DNA from: Amphibalanus amphitrite
Taxonomy: Eukaryota > Arthropoda > Thecostraca > Balanomorpha > Balanidae
Reading direction: 5' to 3'
Length of the DNA: 64,000 nt
Assembly (NCBI RefSeq): GCF_019059575.1
Contig: NW_024881612.1
Location: forward strand, 124,001-188,000
Shown: in pieces, positions 10,411 to 23,300 of the stretch
How positions within the stretch are numbered: the stretch's first letter is position 1
How the letters are laid out: each line of letters opens with the position of its first letter
The notes under the pieces: generated by a model
What the model saw: the letters and a program-made list of their open reading frames with translations, nothing else
Told to the model about the DNA's origin: nothing
Database searches by the model: none
Made by a program: the position numbers and the translations under genes

Positions 10411-13400
10411 CTAACCACCCCTATGCACAACCTGCTGGATAAACTCAGACTCCTGGATGATGTCGTCAAACACCATTCGTCCAGTGACGCAGCCGTCAGT
10501 CGCCGAGCTCGCCACTCCGACCAGCACATAGGCGTCGTAGTGTCGACTACCGGCGGTGGCGGGCTCACTGGCCGGTTCAGTATCCGGCCCCAGCCCGCCG
10601 CCCAGGCCCCCGCCGGCCAGCGGCGGAGGCGCCGAGTGGAACGCCCCGATGATACTGTGCGGGAGCACGAACGCAGCCCGGCCGTCCGTCCGACCAAAGT
10701 CGCCCTCCGGGGCAGCGGACCGGGCGGGCCCGACGCCCGGCCCCTCGACGGGTGTCTGGGCGGGGGCGGACCCCGCTGCCCCCTCTGCGGAGGCGGCGGC
10801 GGCAGCAACGGGCGCAGAGGGCTCGCCACCGGACTCCAGGCTGCGCCTGGCGCGTTTGGCAGCCGTTTTCTTGTCTACGGGCGGCCGGAAGCCTTTGGAA
10901 AGCTGCTCATAGGCGTCCACCGGTCCGGTGGGGACGGAGGCGGTGGTGGTTTCTGCGGTAGCGGTGTCGTCTTCTGTCTCGTTCTGGGCGCTTCGGAAGA
11001 AGGGCGGCGGTCTCGGCACCGGCGGGCGGTGCAGAGGCGGCGGTGGAGGCGGAGGCGGCAGCGCACAAGCCAGCAGTGCTCCCTGGTCCGGCTGCGAACA
11101 GAGTATCAAAGTCAGGACGCTTATCGACTGAAACCTATACGCCGACCGAAATATGTCCGATAGGCTGATTGTGACAGTGAGAACGTAATATTTCAACATT
11201 CCGTTCTCACGATATTGAACGTGCTTATTTTTAATCGTAGAGTCGTCCTGCTCAGGAAATTCGAGGTGAGGGGCTAATGGGACATATGTATTTCAAATAG
11301 CGTTGAACATCGAGCAGAGTTAAATCGTGCAAACCTATCCTCGGAACTGAAGTCACATAACTTGGCTTAAGTGTACGTGTACAAATGTAAACGTTAAGAC
11401 TATGTGCTTTTTCAGGATCCGGTGTTGACGCTAATGTCTATGTTCATCAGGATACGTTTTACCGAATGTCAAACAACTATCCTAAATTTATCGATATATA
11501 TATAGCACGTGGTTCATATGTGCTGCAGATATACGAGTACATTACACGTTAGCGTTCAGTTTTACTCACGATGCAGCGCGGCTCTCGTGGGCAGATGAAC
11601 AGTTCGGGCTGATCAGAGGCGGCTGGCGGCGGCAGCGGCGGCGGCGGCGCTCCGAAGAACGGCGGCGGTCGGAAGGAGAAGCCGTCACGCGGCTCCAGTG
11701 CGTCGCGGCCCTCGACAGAGAACGGCACGGGGCGCGGCGGCCAGGGGTACGGCCCCGGGAACGGCGGCGCGAACGGCGGCGGCTGCGGCGGACGCTGAGA
11801 ACGGTAGACATGGGTTGAAGTCAGTTTCAGTATGGCAGTGCTCGTATCTTGGGTACTTAAAAACATAAGTGTTTTACACCATACACTGAAGCACGAGCAC
11901 TAAGCTAAGCATGTAAGCCGCAGAGTCCCCCCCCATCCCCCACCCCCACAAAACCGGTATTTTGGTAATTCTCTTATCAAGCTCACCTGTTTGAGATGTT
12001 TCAGGTGGTGGGCCAGGTCCTGGCAGTCCGGATCGTGTCTCACACCAGTCTCAAACTTCCTGAGAATGTCCCGCATGTCGGGGTTGGGCTGCTGCCTCCA
12101 CGGTTGGTGGGTTGGTTGCAGTCCGCCCCGCCAGCCGGTCACCACGCACCTGAGGGCGGGAGCGGCAGCGACGATACAAACCAGCGTCAGATGAGGGTAC
12201 TCATACCAGCATCATACAACAAAAACGCATACAACCAGCGATATATTAGTCTAGATACATTACCACAGATGCCTTAGTCCATACCGCGGGCACCTGGTTA
12301 TTTCTGATGACTTGAACCCACAAGGTTTCGTCAGTTAGACACCTTGGCGTGCAGCAGACTTAATCGATCACAGCGTGCCCATGAATCACAATACCAAAAG
12401 TTGCGGCTGAAAGCACCGCACGAACGCAGCAAGACACTGTGGAAAAGCGCTGATCGCCGAGTTACCTGAGCTGGTGGACGTCCTGCAGCAGACTGGTATC
12501 GGGCAGACACACGGGTCCCACGTGCGGGTATTCGTCGCCGTCCAGCTCTGGGGTGATCCTCAGCATTGCCAGCCGGCCGGGCTCGAGCACCGGGCCGAAC
12601 GGACCGTGAGACACCCGGCCTGGAACGGAGGGATAGTGATGGTCAGTGCGGAGCTGAAACATACCTGGAGGAGTATCACTCCAGAGGTGGAGTGAACAGT
12701 ATAGAAAACGAAATGTCAACATCGCAAAACCAGAAACCATACTTCGAAGGTGTTGACCACCATCGTTCAACATATTCGCCAAAAGCCAAAAGCTAGAAGG
12801 CGCAGCAGATAGCCAGCAAGGAGCGGCACTAATCAATACAGTAACGCGGGGCCACAAACGGCGCTCATTAACACCAGCTGTGGCCAGCCCGCTCTCCGGC
12901 CCTGACGAGGTGGAATCCCCTCCCTCCATGTCACTTACCCGGTGAGGTACGGATGCGCGTCACGTCCACCGCCACGGGCGGCAGGCTGACGGGGCGCGTC
13001 TCGTCCAGGTTCCAGTCTCCCACCGTCACCTTGATGTCCGCCGGCTCGGTGTCAGCCACGCAGCGCGCTGCCGTCAGCACCCAGCTGGAGTGCACCAGGG
13101 CGCCACTGCAGGCGAACTCGTGTTCGCTGGCACCGGAACGGATCCAGATGGCCGCCTGGCGAGGGGAAGGGGCGAGGTCAGGGAGAGCCAAGCTCTGAGG
13201 CAGGGCGAGGTCAGGGGGCGCCGAGGTCAGGGGGCGCTGAGGTCAGGGAGTGGCCCGATCAGCTTAACTGAGGCACAGAAGAGGGAGAAGACACAAAGAG
13301 GCTCTAACTAGAAACATCTAAGCGCAAGGTGTTCATTTACTGTCCCTAGACTGGAGTCAGCGATTCAGCGCCCTTGGAATAAGGCTGAATTTCTCGCTCA

Positions 13401-16400
13401 GAAACCATTTCAGTTCAGTGACTCGCTGTCGTCCTGGTTTTAGGAGCCCTGCGACATTGCTAGAAATGACTTAGCGGCCCTCGTGGTGAACGCACCTGCC
13501 AGGTAATCTCTCCGAACTGCGCGGCTCCGCGCCGGTCGTCTCCCCCCGGCGGCGGTGGTATCTGCGGCAGCGGCAGCGGCGGCGGCGCGAACCGGGCGCT
13601 GCTCTTGCCCAGCACGCCGCGCGGGTGTCGGACGCCGCAGCGCGGCCTCCGCGGCTCCTGCCGCAGGCTGTGGCGCACGCGACGGATGTGGCAAACAAAG
13701 TCACGCGCCACGCTGCAGTCACCAGAGGCCCAGGCCCGGCCCGAGTAGAAGGCGCACGAGTTGGGCCGCGCGGCGTCCGCGGCCGTGGCGAAGTTGAGGT
13801 AGGCGCTGCCGGCCGCGGCCGCCGTGCCGTTTACGTAACTGAAGGCTCCGGCAGCGTCAGAGCTCAGCCCGATGTAGAACTCTGTGGCTCCCAGCGGCGC
13901 CAGCTCGCTCAGCATGCTGCGAATTCTCTCGTCCATCTGGGAAAAGCACAAAAGTCGCCACCAGTCAGTAATCCACAGCGAAGGGTTTCAAATATAATTT
14001 GAAATTAATCAGGTGAGTCCAACAGAACACTTCTCAAACCAAATACCTTCGGCAATCTGTACCGTTGCATTTTGCCGTGACCCTTAGAGCAGACAGTTCC
14101 CTTTCTGTACTCTGCCCCACTCCTGACTACTTGCGGAGGGCAGATCCTGGCCAAATCTGTGGCGAACTTCACGGCGGCAGGTCCTCTAGCCCAAGATTAT
14201 CCCCGGCAGATAGGTCCCCAGTCCCCACCACTCTACCGGACAATCCACGGAGGGTCCATCCTTCCCAAAGGCAGTTTCTTCCCACACCCCGCACCTGGAT
14301 GTCGTCGATCACTAGCAAGTCGCCACCGTCCGCGCGGCACAGCGCACGCGCCTCCGCCCAGGAGAGCTGACCGTCGTCTGTGCCCTCCGTGGGCCGCACC
14401 AGGCTCTCTCCCAGCGGAAAGTAACCCTCACGGATCCGCTGTTCGCAGCGCGTCCCCTGCTCGTCAATGTAGCACGGCTCTGGGGAGGGACAGAGGCGCA
14501 CGTCAAAGACAGCAGACACCGCACATAGTGCGTCAACAGACAGTGACGACCAGAACACTGGCAGTCTTAGCCCAAGCGAAAGACCTGAAAGCTTCAGTGA
14601 CTGATCAAATACTACACATCCAATGAATGCGCTCACTAGTCAATGACAATTGGCCTATCGTAACAGATAGCACAGTAACACGTTAGATTACTGACGCGGC
14701 AGCAGCGTATGTTGTGTTTCTAGGAACCAGACAAGTGGGAAACAAGATGGAGCAAGTTTCACATAACCAATATCTCCGGAATTGTTCGGCCACAGCTTTT
14801 AAGTGCAGCTGGATACCGTATTCCAGGCTTTCCTACCACCCAATGCACCCAGTCTGTGCGCCCGGCCTACCTCCATAGTGATCAGCGCTGACTGCACAGC
14901 AGATACGACCGCTCTGCCCTGCGCAAGAAGAAACGCTGGGGCTTCCTGTCGATAGAGGTGGAGAAAGTTAGTCAACCAAGGCACCAGCGGGAGGCGGAGA
15001 TTTGAGAAAGGCAAGCGAGCAAGATGTTGAGCGGAAACACCTGGGCACGATGAGGGCGACTGCCGACGGGTAACATCGGGGTCCAGCAATAATCGGGAGA
15101 GAGCACAGATCAAGAGTCAGCAACAATTAAGCATTAGGAAAACACTGGGAAACTGACTGTGTGTGGGGGGGGGGGGGAAGCATTAGCCGCCGAGCTAAGA
15201 GTCCGGGGATCCACGGACAAACGGCGGGTGATGGCGACACTGACCCGTCTCGCAGATGTAGAGGGCTGTTCCGGTGCAGTCGGTGGGTATGAAGAAGGCC
15301 GGCGGTCCCGGATCGGCCACCAGACAGGCGACGGTCGCAGAGCCTGCCGGCAGGGCGGTCGTCAGCACAGTGATAGTCGGCAACGAGAAATAGCAGCAGA
15401 AAGCTATCCACCAGTTAGCACAGATGCCACACTGACGCAGCGATCAGATAGTTAGTCCGGGATGATTGAGCATGTCTAGTTGTTCCATTTTCAAAGCAGA
15501 TGTTGCAGAAAAGTCTGTCTCAGCTCGACTAGCCATTGCGTCAAGGTACCAGACCACAAATGCCAGGAAACAAATAGCCATCACTCAACAACCTGAAGCA
15601 AAGTTTTAGAGTTCACGATAAAACTGTCTCCCTCGCCGTCCACCTACCGTCGGCGGGCCGGGCGGTGCCCAGAGCGGAGAACTGCACCGGGCGCCTGGTG
15701 CCCGACCACACCCACGAGGAGCGCTGCGCGTCCCAAGTGGCGTTCGTCCACTGAGCCCCGAACACAAGTAGCCGCGACAGCTCGTCGGTGTTCTCAATGA
15801 CGGGCAGGTGAGCGCCGAGAGCGGCACAGGCGGTCTGTGCGGCCGTCTGGGCGGCTGCCTCGGCCGGAGGCACCCAGTAGCAGCTGCCGAGACCGAACGA
15901 GTCCCAGCCGGGCCGGCACTGACCTGCGGGCAGGGGAAGGGGAGGACGTGGGGTCAGCGACACCGCTCAGATCACAGAAACTGCGAGAAACGTGCCGTGA
16001 CCGCCCAATACCAGCTCACAACGGAACTGTCAGAGCTTAATGCGCATGGGCACCAGGCTCTTGCACACATCTGCCATTTGGAAGTTCCAAAAATTAATAA
16101 TTAATGCCGCAAACTCAGTCATGCGATATTCAATAAAGACACTTGAGCGACAAGGAACGACTGAAAAAATAAGGAAACTAAGGAGCAAAGCTGAACGAAA
16201 TAAGATTTCGCAAATGAGCCAGTTTTGCGCGGAGCAGCCTTCCGTACTTACGCGAACAGTCCTGCGGGCGGACGCACGTCGTCTCTGGCGGACACACAGA
16301 GCCCGTAAAGTGTTTCTGAGGGCGCGCCTCGGCGGACGGAGCCGGCACGGGCAGCGGGAACAGTGGCGGCCGCAGTTGCGGCGGTATGAACCCCGCTGCC

Positions 16401-16930
16401 AGCGCCGCGCAGAGCAGCACGGCTAGCGCGGGCGCTGAAACGGAGCGCGCGTCCGGACAGGTCAGCGACGGTGATGAGCACATCACACGGTCATTTGAGA
16501 CAAAATCACCTGGTTACAGCTGGACCAGAGATGTCGATAATGCGAAAAGAACAATACAATCCATCACAATAATTTTGAACCTACGATAGTTCATTAAAGA
16601 CTAACAAACTGGACGGCTAACGTTTGGATCACTTGGTAGTGACCCAAGAGCTTCACGCTTCTGTCTATTGAACTCGTTCTCTAATTGCCCGTTTCAAACG
16701 GGACAGATGAATCCGCCAAGCAAAATTGAAAAATAATATCTGACTCGGTGCAGCAAGAAGCTAGCCGGTGGCGCAGTTTCAATCTTGCAATTTACATGAA
16801 ATAGTAAAACAGCGAGCGAAGCATAATCAGTTACGATTTGGATAAAAATGATTGCACGATCAGGCTAGACACACCAGTAATACTGTAAACCAAAGGCTGA
16901 TCAGCTCCTTTTCTTACCTCTGACTGCCAT
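10411..16930 (-). CDS. Secreted protein with two C-type lectin domains and an inactive trypsin-like domain
   Basis: Eleven exons, 5' to 3': 16930-16918, 16434-16252, 15923-15648, 15343-15245, 14479-14295, 13936-13496, 13155-12939, 12619-12466, 12149-11987, 11794-11570 and 11091-10411. The total is 2637 nt and 878 aa, with phases matching at every junction. The N-terminus is a signal peptide (MAVRAPALAVLLCAALAAG). CTLD1 is residues about 67-190, CTLD2 about 191-345 and the trypsin fold about 400-878. The trypsin fold keeps CSGALVHSSWVLTAARC, VCLP and CVVTGW, but the His is Arg (TAARC), the DIAL Asp is absent (GRLAML) and the GDSGG Ser is Gln (PDQGALL). Pro- and Ala-rich inserts interrupt its C-terminal half before the closing segment with VGVAS. 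Family knowledge: lectin-linked protease homologues act in arthropod haemolymph immunity, such as melanization; that role is inferred here. Confidence 0.87.
13196..13255. repeat. Short tandem repeat beside the acceptor of the protease-homologue exon
   Basis: Three to four units of 'gaggtcagggggcgc' type follow the intron sequence adjoining the exon edge at 13155, whose own flank reads 'ggcgaggtcagggag'. It looks like local amplification of the intron side of the acceptor. Confidence 0.55.
13496..14479 (-). other. Second C-type lectin domain plus Pro-rich linker
   Basis: Two exons. The first encodes WAEARALCRADGGDLLVIDD, a classic CTLD helix 2 region. The second encodes EFYIGLSSD, a tract of Ala and Gly, then PNSCAFYSGRAW and ARDFVCH, the closing CTLD cysteines. 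After that comes an Arg/Pro-rich stretch that leads into the protease-like domain. Confidence 0.8.
15245..15923 (-). other. First C-type lectin domain
   Basis: Two exons. The fold starts QCRPGWDSFGLGSCYWV and runs through a helix with HLPVIENTDELSRLL, a WVWSGTRRPV segment, and ends in CTGTALYICE. Cys spacing is typical of CTLDs. I see no EPN or QPD plus WND calcium/sugar motif, so classical sugar binding is doubtful. Confidence 0.8.
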
Positions 16931-17490
16931 GACGACTGACCGCTGGCCGGCGGAGTGGCGCTCAGACCGGACGGCTGTGCTCCACGCGCCGCTCCGTCGC
17001 CCGTCCACCGCCCGGCGCCGGGCTCGGCCGCAGACTGCAGCGCGCTCCGACCGCGCCCCGGGCGCGGGTCACGCGAGGTCACCGCCCCAGGCGGCCAATC
17101 GGCGCCGCCCGGCCCCTGGACTGTGCCGGCCGCACGCCGGAAAAATACCGGCCCGGAGCCGGCGCGGCAGAGATCGAGCGCCACGCGGACATTGGTAACG
17201 GGGACGGAGGGGGGTGGAACACTGCACGAACGAGAGTCCGGAGCAAAGTCCTGGCAATCACGGGCCATGAATGCATGTGGATATTTTATATAAATAATTG
17301 TTTTAAAATATTGGGCAAAGTGGCAGAGTAATTTTGCCTTCAGTATCATTTACTCTGAATTAGCCCCAGAAAACAAGTTCAGTTTTTATCAATACGTTAG
17401 GCAAGGTTATTTGTCACATGACTTCCGCCTTCTAAATAAGTTCGAGGAGCAAGGCTGGAGACCACGTTATTATAATGTATCATATCATTA

Positions 17491-18698
17491 TTTAACCCGC
17501 GCCCTGCTGGGGGGGGGGGTGTTTGAACACCCCCCCTTGTGGTTTTTCGCGAATATCTCAAAAACGGCGGCGCGGAGCGCCGCCGTTTTTGGTACACCTT
17601 ATCATACATCAATTTTACACATGTTGTGAAAATTTCAGACCAAGGTCATTCAAGGTCAGGTCACCAGGTCACTTGAAGTGACCTCACCTCATAAAAAGTT
17701 TCAATGTCTGTCATAGCTACACCGAGTGACCGATCGCTTTGAAACTTTCAGCGATTGCTAAGAGCAATAGCATGTACAAAATGTATATCTCAGAATTTTG
17801 ATATCGATGACCTAAGGTCAGGTCAATTTTGCGACCTCCCCATTATAAGTCAATGGGAGAAAATTGAAATGCGCCTCCTTTGGACAACAGACATTATAAA
17901 CACTCCCAAACACTGAATTACAAGTGGTTTAGACACACTGAACATGAAAATGGTGTCCGTGACCCCTGTTTATGCCCTGAGGTCATCTTAGGTCACGAAT
18001 GGTATCTAACAGTTTTTCGCAAATAACTTTTGATAGAGGCATGCTAGAGCGATGAAAACGCCTTAGATGTGTTCAGCTCGACGATACGGATCGACTGATA
18101 TGCAACATGACCCTTTCCGGTCAGGTCATGACCTTGACCTGAGGTCAAATTTTCAAGTTGACCTTTCAAGGTCAAGTTATAGTTCATTCGATGCGTCTTG
18201 ACGAGAGGAACACGATGCCGGTAAAAGTAAGCTCGTACAAGGCTTATGTCAAAAGTTATTGCAGAAAAACAGTTTTCGAAAAAATCGGCTATTTTTGCAG
18301 TTTTTGCCCCCTGCAGGCAAAACCGTTGACGTTAGGTCAAATCTGAGAGAATTACTCAGAAAGGGCGTTAATAGGGCTATCGAATGCGCTTTTCCGCGGC
18401 GCTGTAGCTCTATTGGCTCCCGAGTTATGCGTTGGCTTCGTGGAAATTGTCGACATTCGACCTGCAAATCGGCGAAATTTTGCCTTCAATGACCTCTGGT
18501 GACCTGACCTTTGACCTGACCAAAAAATTGACCGAAGTGATTTCCTCATTATTTTTGACGCTCTTTCGAACGCCGCCTTCCGCGTATCGCTACGTGGCCC
18601 AGGAGCCGAGTTAGAAGGGGGGGGGGGTGTTCAAACACCCCCCCCCCCCCCCAGCAGGGCGTGGAAATCCAGGACCCCCAGCCGGGCGCGGGTTAAAC
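17491..18698. mobile_element. Inverted-end repeat element with CCCGCGCCC termini
   Basis: The left end reads TTTAACCCGCGCCCTGCTGG then a G run and 'tgtttgaaca'. The right end is its mirror ('tgttcaaaca', C run, 'ccagcagggcg', then 'gccgggcgcgggttaaa'). A fragment with the same end sequence is at 38812-38860. No ORF of interest; the interior is AGGTCA-rich. Confidence 0.7.
17640..18520 (+). repeat. AGGTCA-rich repeat, copy B
   Basis: More than a dozen AGGTCA or TGACCT words occur here, several as direct repeats ('aaggtcaggtca'). The same block, diverged and inverted, is at 6890-7320. AGGTCA is the nuclear-receptor half-site, but the density looks like repeat structure. Confidence 0.6.
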
Positions 18699-19439
18699 GA
18701 CTTACGAAGCTTCTGTTGGAACGCGAGCAGTCCATCCAACTCCAGATCCGACGAGCAGGACTCTGATGCATCGAATAATGGTAGGCATTTCGGTGAACGG
18801 CAGAAGATCATCTGCCCCATAAGGCATGAAGGCCTTTCTAATATTGGACGGTGCATAACCATCGGTCCCGCGTTGGGCGAAAGCGAGAGATATTTACTAC
18901 TGAGTCGATTCGGGCGAGAGTATTCAGCTGTGCAAAACTAATGGCCCGAGACAGTGCGCGATGTAAAACTATCATCCCAACGCTCGACATAAGAGATTCG
19001 TACTTTACGATTGGACTCAGGTAGGCAGAAAAAATGATGTCCTTTCATCGCGGATCACTTTGACGACAAACTTATAAGAATTTCAGCGAGCCAGGTCCCG
19101 CAATCAGCAGCCAGTGTGATAAAGCTGAATAAAGACCACTCAGTTGAATATCGATCCCGTAACAAATACCAGAATATATAAGATTATTATATTGTGTCAA
19201 ACGAACAGCTATCTCGAACATTAATAAAATGTTTCACGAATCTAGCAACCCAAACGCGATTTTCCACAAAGCCTGAGGGAAAGCGTCCAGATAGCATTAG
19301 CATATTCTCCAACGCACCTCTTCTGAAAGCAACAAACACTTGATACGAAGATAACATTGCCATACCAAGGTACACCAGTGCAGCAGCAATTAAATAATAA
19401 CGTCACAACACAGACAACGCAGATGAAAATCAACGTCAC

Positions 19440-19990
19440 GCCCTCGAAATTCGTCCCACATCACGATCGTCATGTCCAGAGCCTCATTGGCTATCATCGA
19501 TCGTTCGCTGTCCAAAACAGATCGTCCGAGCTCACGTACGGACTGTCAAATGTTTGATATCGACGTCCGATGCCTCATCAGGACAGTCAGTGTCCCATAT
19601 GGACCGTCAAATGCCTCATACGGGCCGTCAGGTGTCCCAAACATATCGTCCGTGTCACCGACCCTCTCTTATTCCATAAGGAGCGTACCGATCTCTGATA
19701 GTGACAGCCCGGTGTCTCATTCGGTGTCTCGGACTCTCGTATCTCATACGGATCGTCCGGCGCTCCAGCCATATCGTCCACTGTCACTGACCGTCCGTTA
19801 TGGTTCCGTAGGGTCCGTGCCGATGTCTTTATACAGACAGTCTGGTGGTGTGGATCCCGTGCTCAAAGCATATCGTTCAGTGTCGCTGACCCTCCGGGCT
19901 TCGCTGTCCCATTTGGAAAATCCAGTATCTCCCTCCACACTGCCCCGTGCCTCACGAAGTCTCTCGTCCCATAAGTCTCATATATAAGAC
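19440..19990 (+). repeat. Degenerate minisatellite (about 22-25 bp)
   Basis: Words such as 'gtcccatatggaccgtc', 'cctcatacgggccgtc' and 'tctcatacggatcgtc' recur at roughly 22-25 base spacing, with heavy divergence. Noncoding between two genes. Confidence 0.5.
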
Positions 19991-20088
19991 GACACTGAAG
20001 GAAACGTCTCATTTGGGGCGACACTCCAAAGGATCACCCATCTTTCCGACCCGTTCGGGAAGGATACCCCATTCAACACCGGCAGTAC

Positions 20089-20149
<61 letters not shown>
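20089..20149. repeat. CT microsatellite
   Basis: About 60 bases of uninterrupted CT dinucleotides, about 160 bp past the stop codon of TMEM87 on its strand, so possibly in its 3'UTR. Confidence 0.95.
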
Positions 20150-20151
<2 letters not shown>

Positions 20152-20310
20152 CCGACCTAACCACCGCCCGCACAGCCCACTCGGACCCTCGCACGCACCT
20201 CACTTCCGTGCGCTCAACCCTCTTCACCGCAGAGGAAGAATATACAGCACAATTACTGCAGCCGGTCCCCGCCTGGTGGGTTAATGCGAGCGGCCGGCAC
20301 ACGCGGGGGA

Positions 20311-23300
20311 TCACTGCATCTTACTGATTTCGAACTTGGCCTGCATCACTTCCTCGTCCGAGTCCATGGCGGGCAGGGCGGGCTCCATGGAGGCGGGGAT
20401 GTTGTCCTCGACCCATCTGTGAGCGAGACCGGATGGAGCTTTAGAAACGCGGAGGGGTGATAGTCTGGTGGGTGTATCTAGCATCGGTGAGTGATGGGGG
20501 TAACTGGATGGCGGATACGGAGCTCGTCTCACTGCGTGTTAACTAGACACTTGCATTTCAACAAGATCAATCGAGAAATGGTTGGAAGACTACATAGGTA
20601 ATTTTGGAAGTCACAGCACAAAGACGAGCAATCATCCGCAAATAACATTCAAAGTAAGCCTTCGCACATTCACTCCCCAGCCCTCCGACCCCCAACCATA
20701 ATTGCAGCAACCAATAGGGAAACCACAAATTGAAGCTTTCGTCTTTCCACGCTCCACGCCACTCACTTAAGGTCGTCGTCCGAGTTGTTGCGCGAGCGCC
20801 GGTTGTGCGAGTCGCCCGGCGAGCTCTGTCCTCGGGAGCGCATCTTGAGGTCGTGGTAGGCGTCCGACCTGAACAGCTCGTCTTCTTCGTCCTCGTCCCC
20901 GGCGTCCAGCAGAGGTGTGAATGCGTACCTGGGAGCAAGGGGGTGGGTAGGTCAGAGGCGTCAGGGCGTATCTGCAGACGGGGATGGGACAGTCAGAGAT
21001 TAGAACAAAGGGCTCCATCGTTCAGCTGCGAAGGCGTGAAGGTGTGCCTGGGGACGGGGGGGGGGGCGGAGGCAGTCGGGGCGGTAAGACAAGACAGGGA
21101 CAAGGATAGACATTACACAATCAGCAGCCAAATCGGTAAGAGGCAAATGTGACTGGCCACTCAGGGAGAGTAAATATTTGATGTCTTGGCAGCAAGGTGC
21201 ATAGCGGGGACTGCTGAGAACCGCGCGACACCCCTGGGGCGGACCACACGGCCGGCATTGCCTACCTCTGGTTGTTGTTGGTCGGCCTCCAGAGCAGCAT
21301 GATGACCAGCAGGATGATGGAGAAGAGGACGTGCCAGCAGGCCTCGTCGGCCCACAGGTTCTTCCACTGGCGCAGGCAGCCGGCCGTGCGGTGGAACCTC
21401 ACCATCCAGACCATGAAGCCGACCGAGGCTAGCACGGCCAGGATCAGCGTGTTGGTGAAGTGGCGGTACAGCGTCAGCTTCACCTCGTTCCTGCAAACAG
21501 GGGAAGCGGGGCGACGGTAAAACATAGTCCCGTGTATTGTGTAAAAAAAAAAAAACTAGCACGATAGGCATGAGCCATCTTAGGCCCACATTTCTTTGCG
21601 AGCACCCTCCCTCTGTGTGAACCCAGCTTCATGCATTCTCTTCTTGGGCAGGTTAACCCTGAATATGTCCCCTAAATTCAGCGAAACATCCTCATTCCTC
21701 GCCCTCCCTCCCCTTCCTCTCCGACCGGCCATTGTTCTCACCTCCTGAGTCTGAGTGTGCGGGTGGTGTTGAGCAGAGCGCTGAACACCCACCAGCAGAT
21801 GCCCGAGTCCAGCAGCGCCAGCACCACAGAAGTGCCCAGCGTGCCGCCCGACAGGTCGTTCTTGGGACGCAGCGCGCGCGTGCAGCTCTCGATCGAGGCG
21901 AACATGAAGAACAGCAGGCCCACCGCCATGATCCGGTGCAGCAGCGGGCCCAGCCGCGGTCTGAAGGGGGTCGGAGGTCAGATCACAGATGGTCGTACAC
22001 TCGTCCACCCCTCCCCCCTTCCTGTGCCCCTTTCTCACTTAACCACAACAAGAGCGGAGATCGGCTTTAGATCCAAGAGTGTAGTCAGCAGTGAGCTGCT
22101 TTTTCTTGTGTTTATTGTCACCTGCCGACTTTGGTAGGAAGCCGGTCGTTTTCGGCTTTACCCCGTGTAACGCCACAAACGGTAGAGCACCAGCCACCAC
22201 TACACCTATCTGATCACATGGTACTGAAAATGATGCATCACAACATCCCCCCCCCCCCCCGGTTCCTCCGCCACTCACTTTGTAATTCCGAAGCCGAGCG
22301 AGACGATGATGACCAGCATTCTGGCGAGGGCGCGCTTGGCGCAGGAGACGAGCTCTGCGAACACTACGGCGCCCCAGACGCTGTGGCCGGTTCGGTTCAC
22401 CGACTCGTACTCGGCCAGAAACACGGCCTGACGGAGGGAGGGCGGCGGGACGGGTCAGGTCAGATATCGTCATACGGTCGAGGTCGGGTCAGCTCACATC
22501 ACAGGATGCATTAACAACGCGGCCAAATGCAATTCGCATTGAACGCAGATGTTCAATCACAAACCATTACACCAAGCGCGAAAACAAAAAGGCAACGGTT
22601 ATTGCCTGCTCTTTAAACTTTAGATTTTCAATTGATTCTGACCGTCTGATCACTGGACCAGTGAAGTTGCTCACCTTTTCCAGCATGCCCATGGCGATGA
22701 CGCCTCCGATCCAGAACTGGATGCGCAGCAGCTCCCTCCACTGCCTGGCGCAGACGACCAGCCAGCCGAGACCGTACAGCACGTACACGGCGCACATCAC
22801 CGAGTAAAACTGCAGACAAACGGGCACCAGTCACCGCCAGACCGACAGAATATAGACACCACCAGCCAGCCGAGGCCGTACAGCACGTACACGGCGCACA
22901 TCACCGAGTAAAACTGCAGACAAACAGACAGACCAGTCACCAGCTGAGGCTGTACAACACGTACACGGCGCACATCACCGAGTAAAACTGCCGAGAAACA
23001 GACAGATAAGTCACCAGCCAGCCGAGGCCGTACAGGACGTACACGGCGCACATCACCGAGTAAAACTGCCGACAGACGGTAGACCAGTCACCACTAGCCT
23101 GACACCGGACACCACCAGATCGGCAGACAGGTCAGTCGCCAGCTGATACGGCACAGGACGGAAACGGCGCACATCACCGGGTAATTGTCGACAGAGAACG
23201 CTAGTCAATGTTGCTCATCACCAGCCATACACAGCCACGTAACACAAGACAATGGGATAGCTGTTGTTGTTATACTCCTCGGGTTGTTCGATCGTCGCCT

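Larger units (their letters stand above)
16931..20310. other. Intergenic region between the lectin gene and TMEM87
   Basis: The lectin gene starts at 16930 and TMEM87 ends at 20311, both on the - strand, so the lectin promoter should lie here. The 16940-17250 part is GC-rich. The rest is occupied by an inverted-end element with AGGTCA-rich interior (17491-18698), degenerate tandem repeats (19440-19990) and a CT microsatellite. I see no supported gene. Confidence 0.5.

Noticed and set aside
18611..18862. - strand frame with an acidic segment and a GTAAGT donor (about 18706), possibly a first exon
   Set aside because: Starts inside a C-run at a repeat end, and no downstream exon with matching phase or family identity was found.
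22861..23200. Exon 7 copies as working mutually exclusive exons
   Set aside because: None has a full exon length or a convincing donor, and the copies decay progressively.
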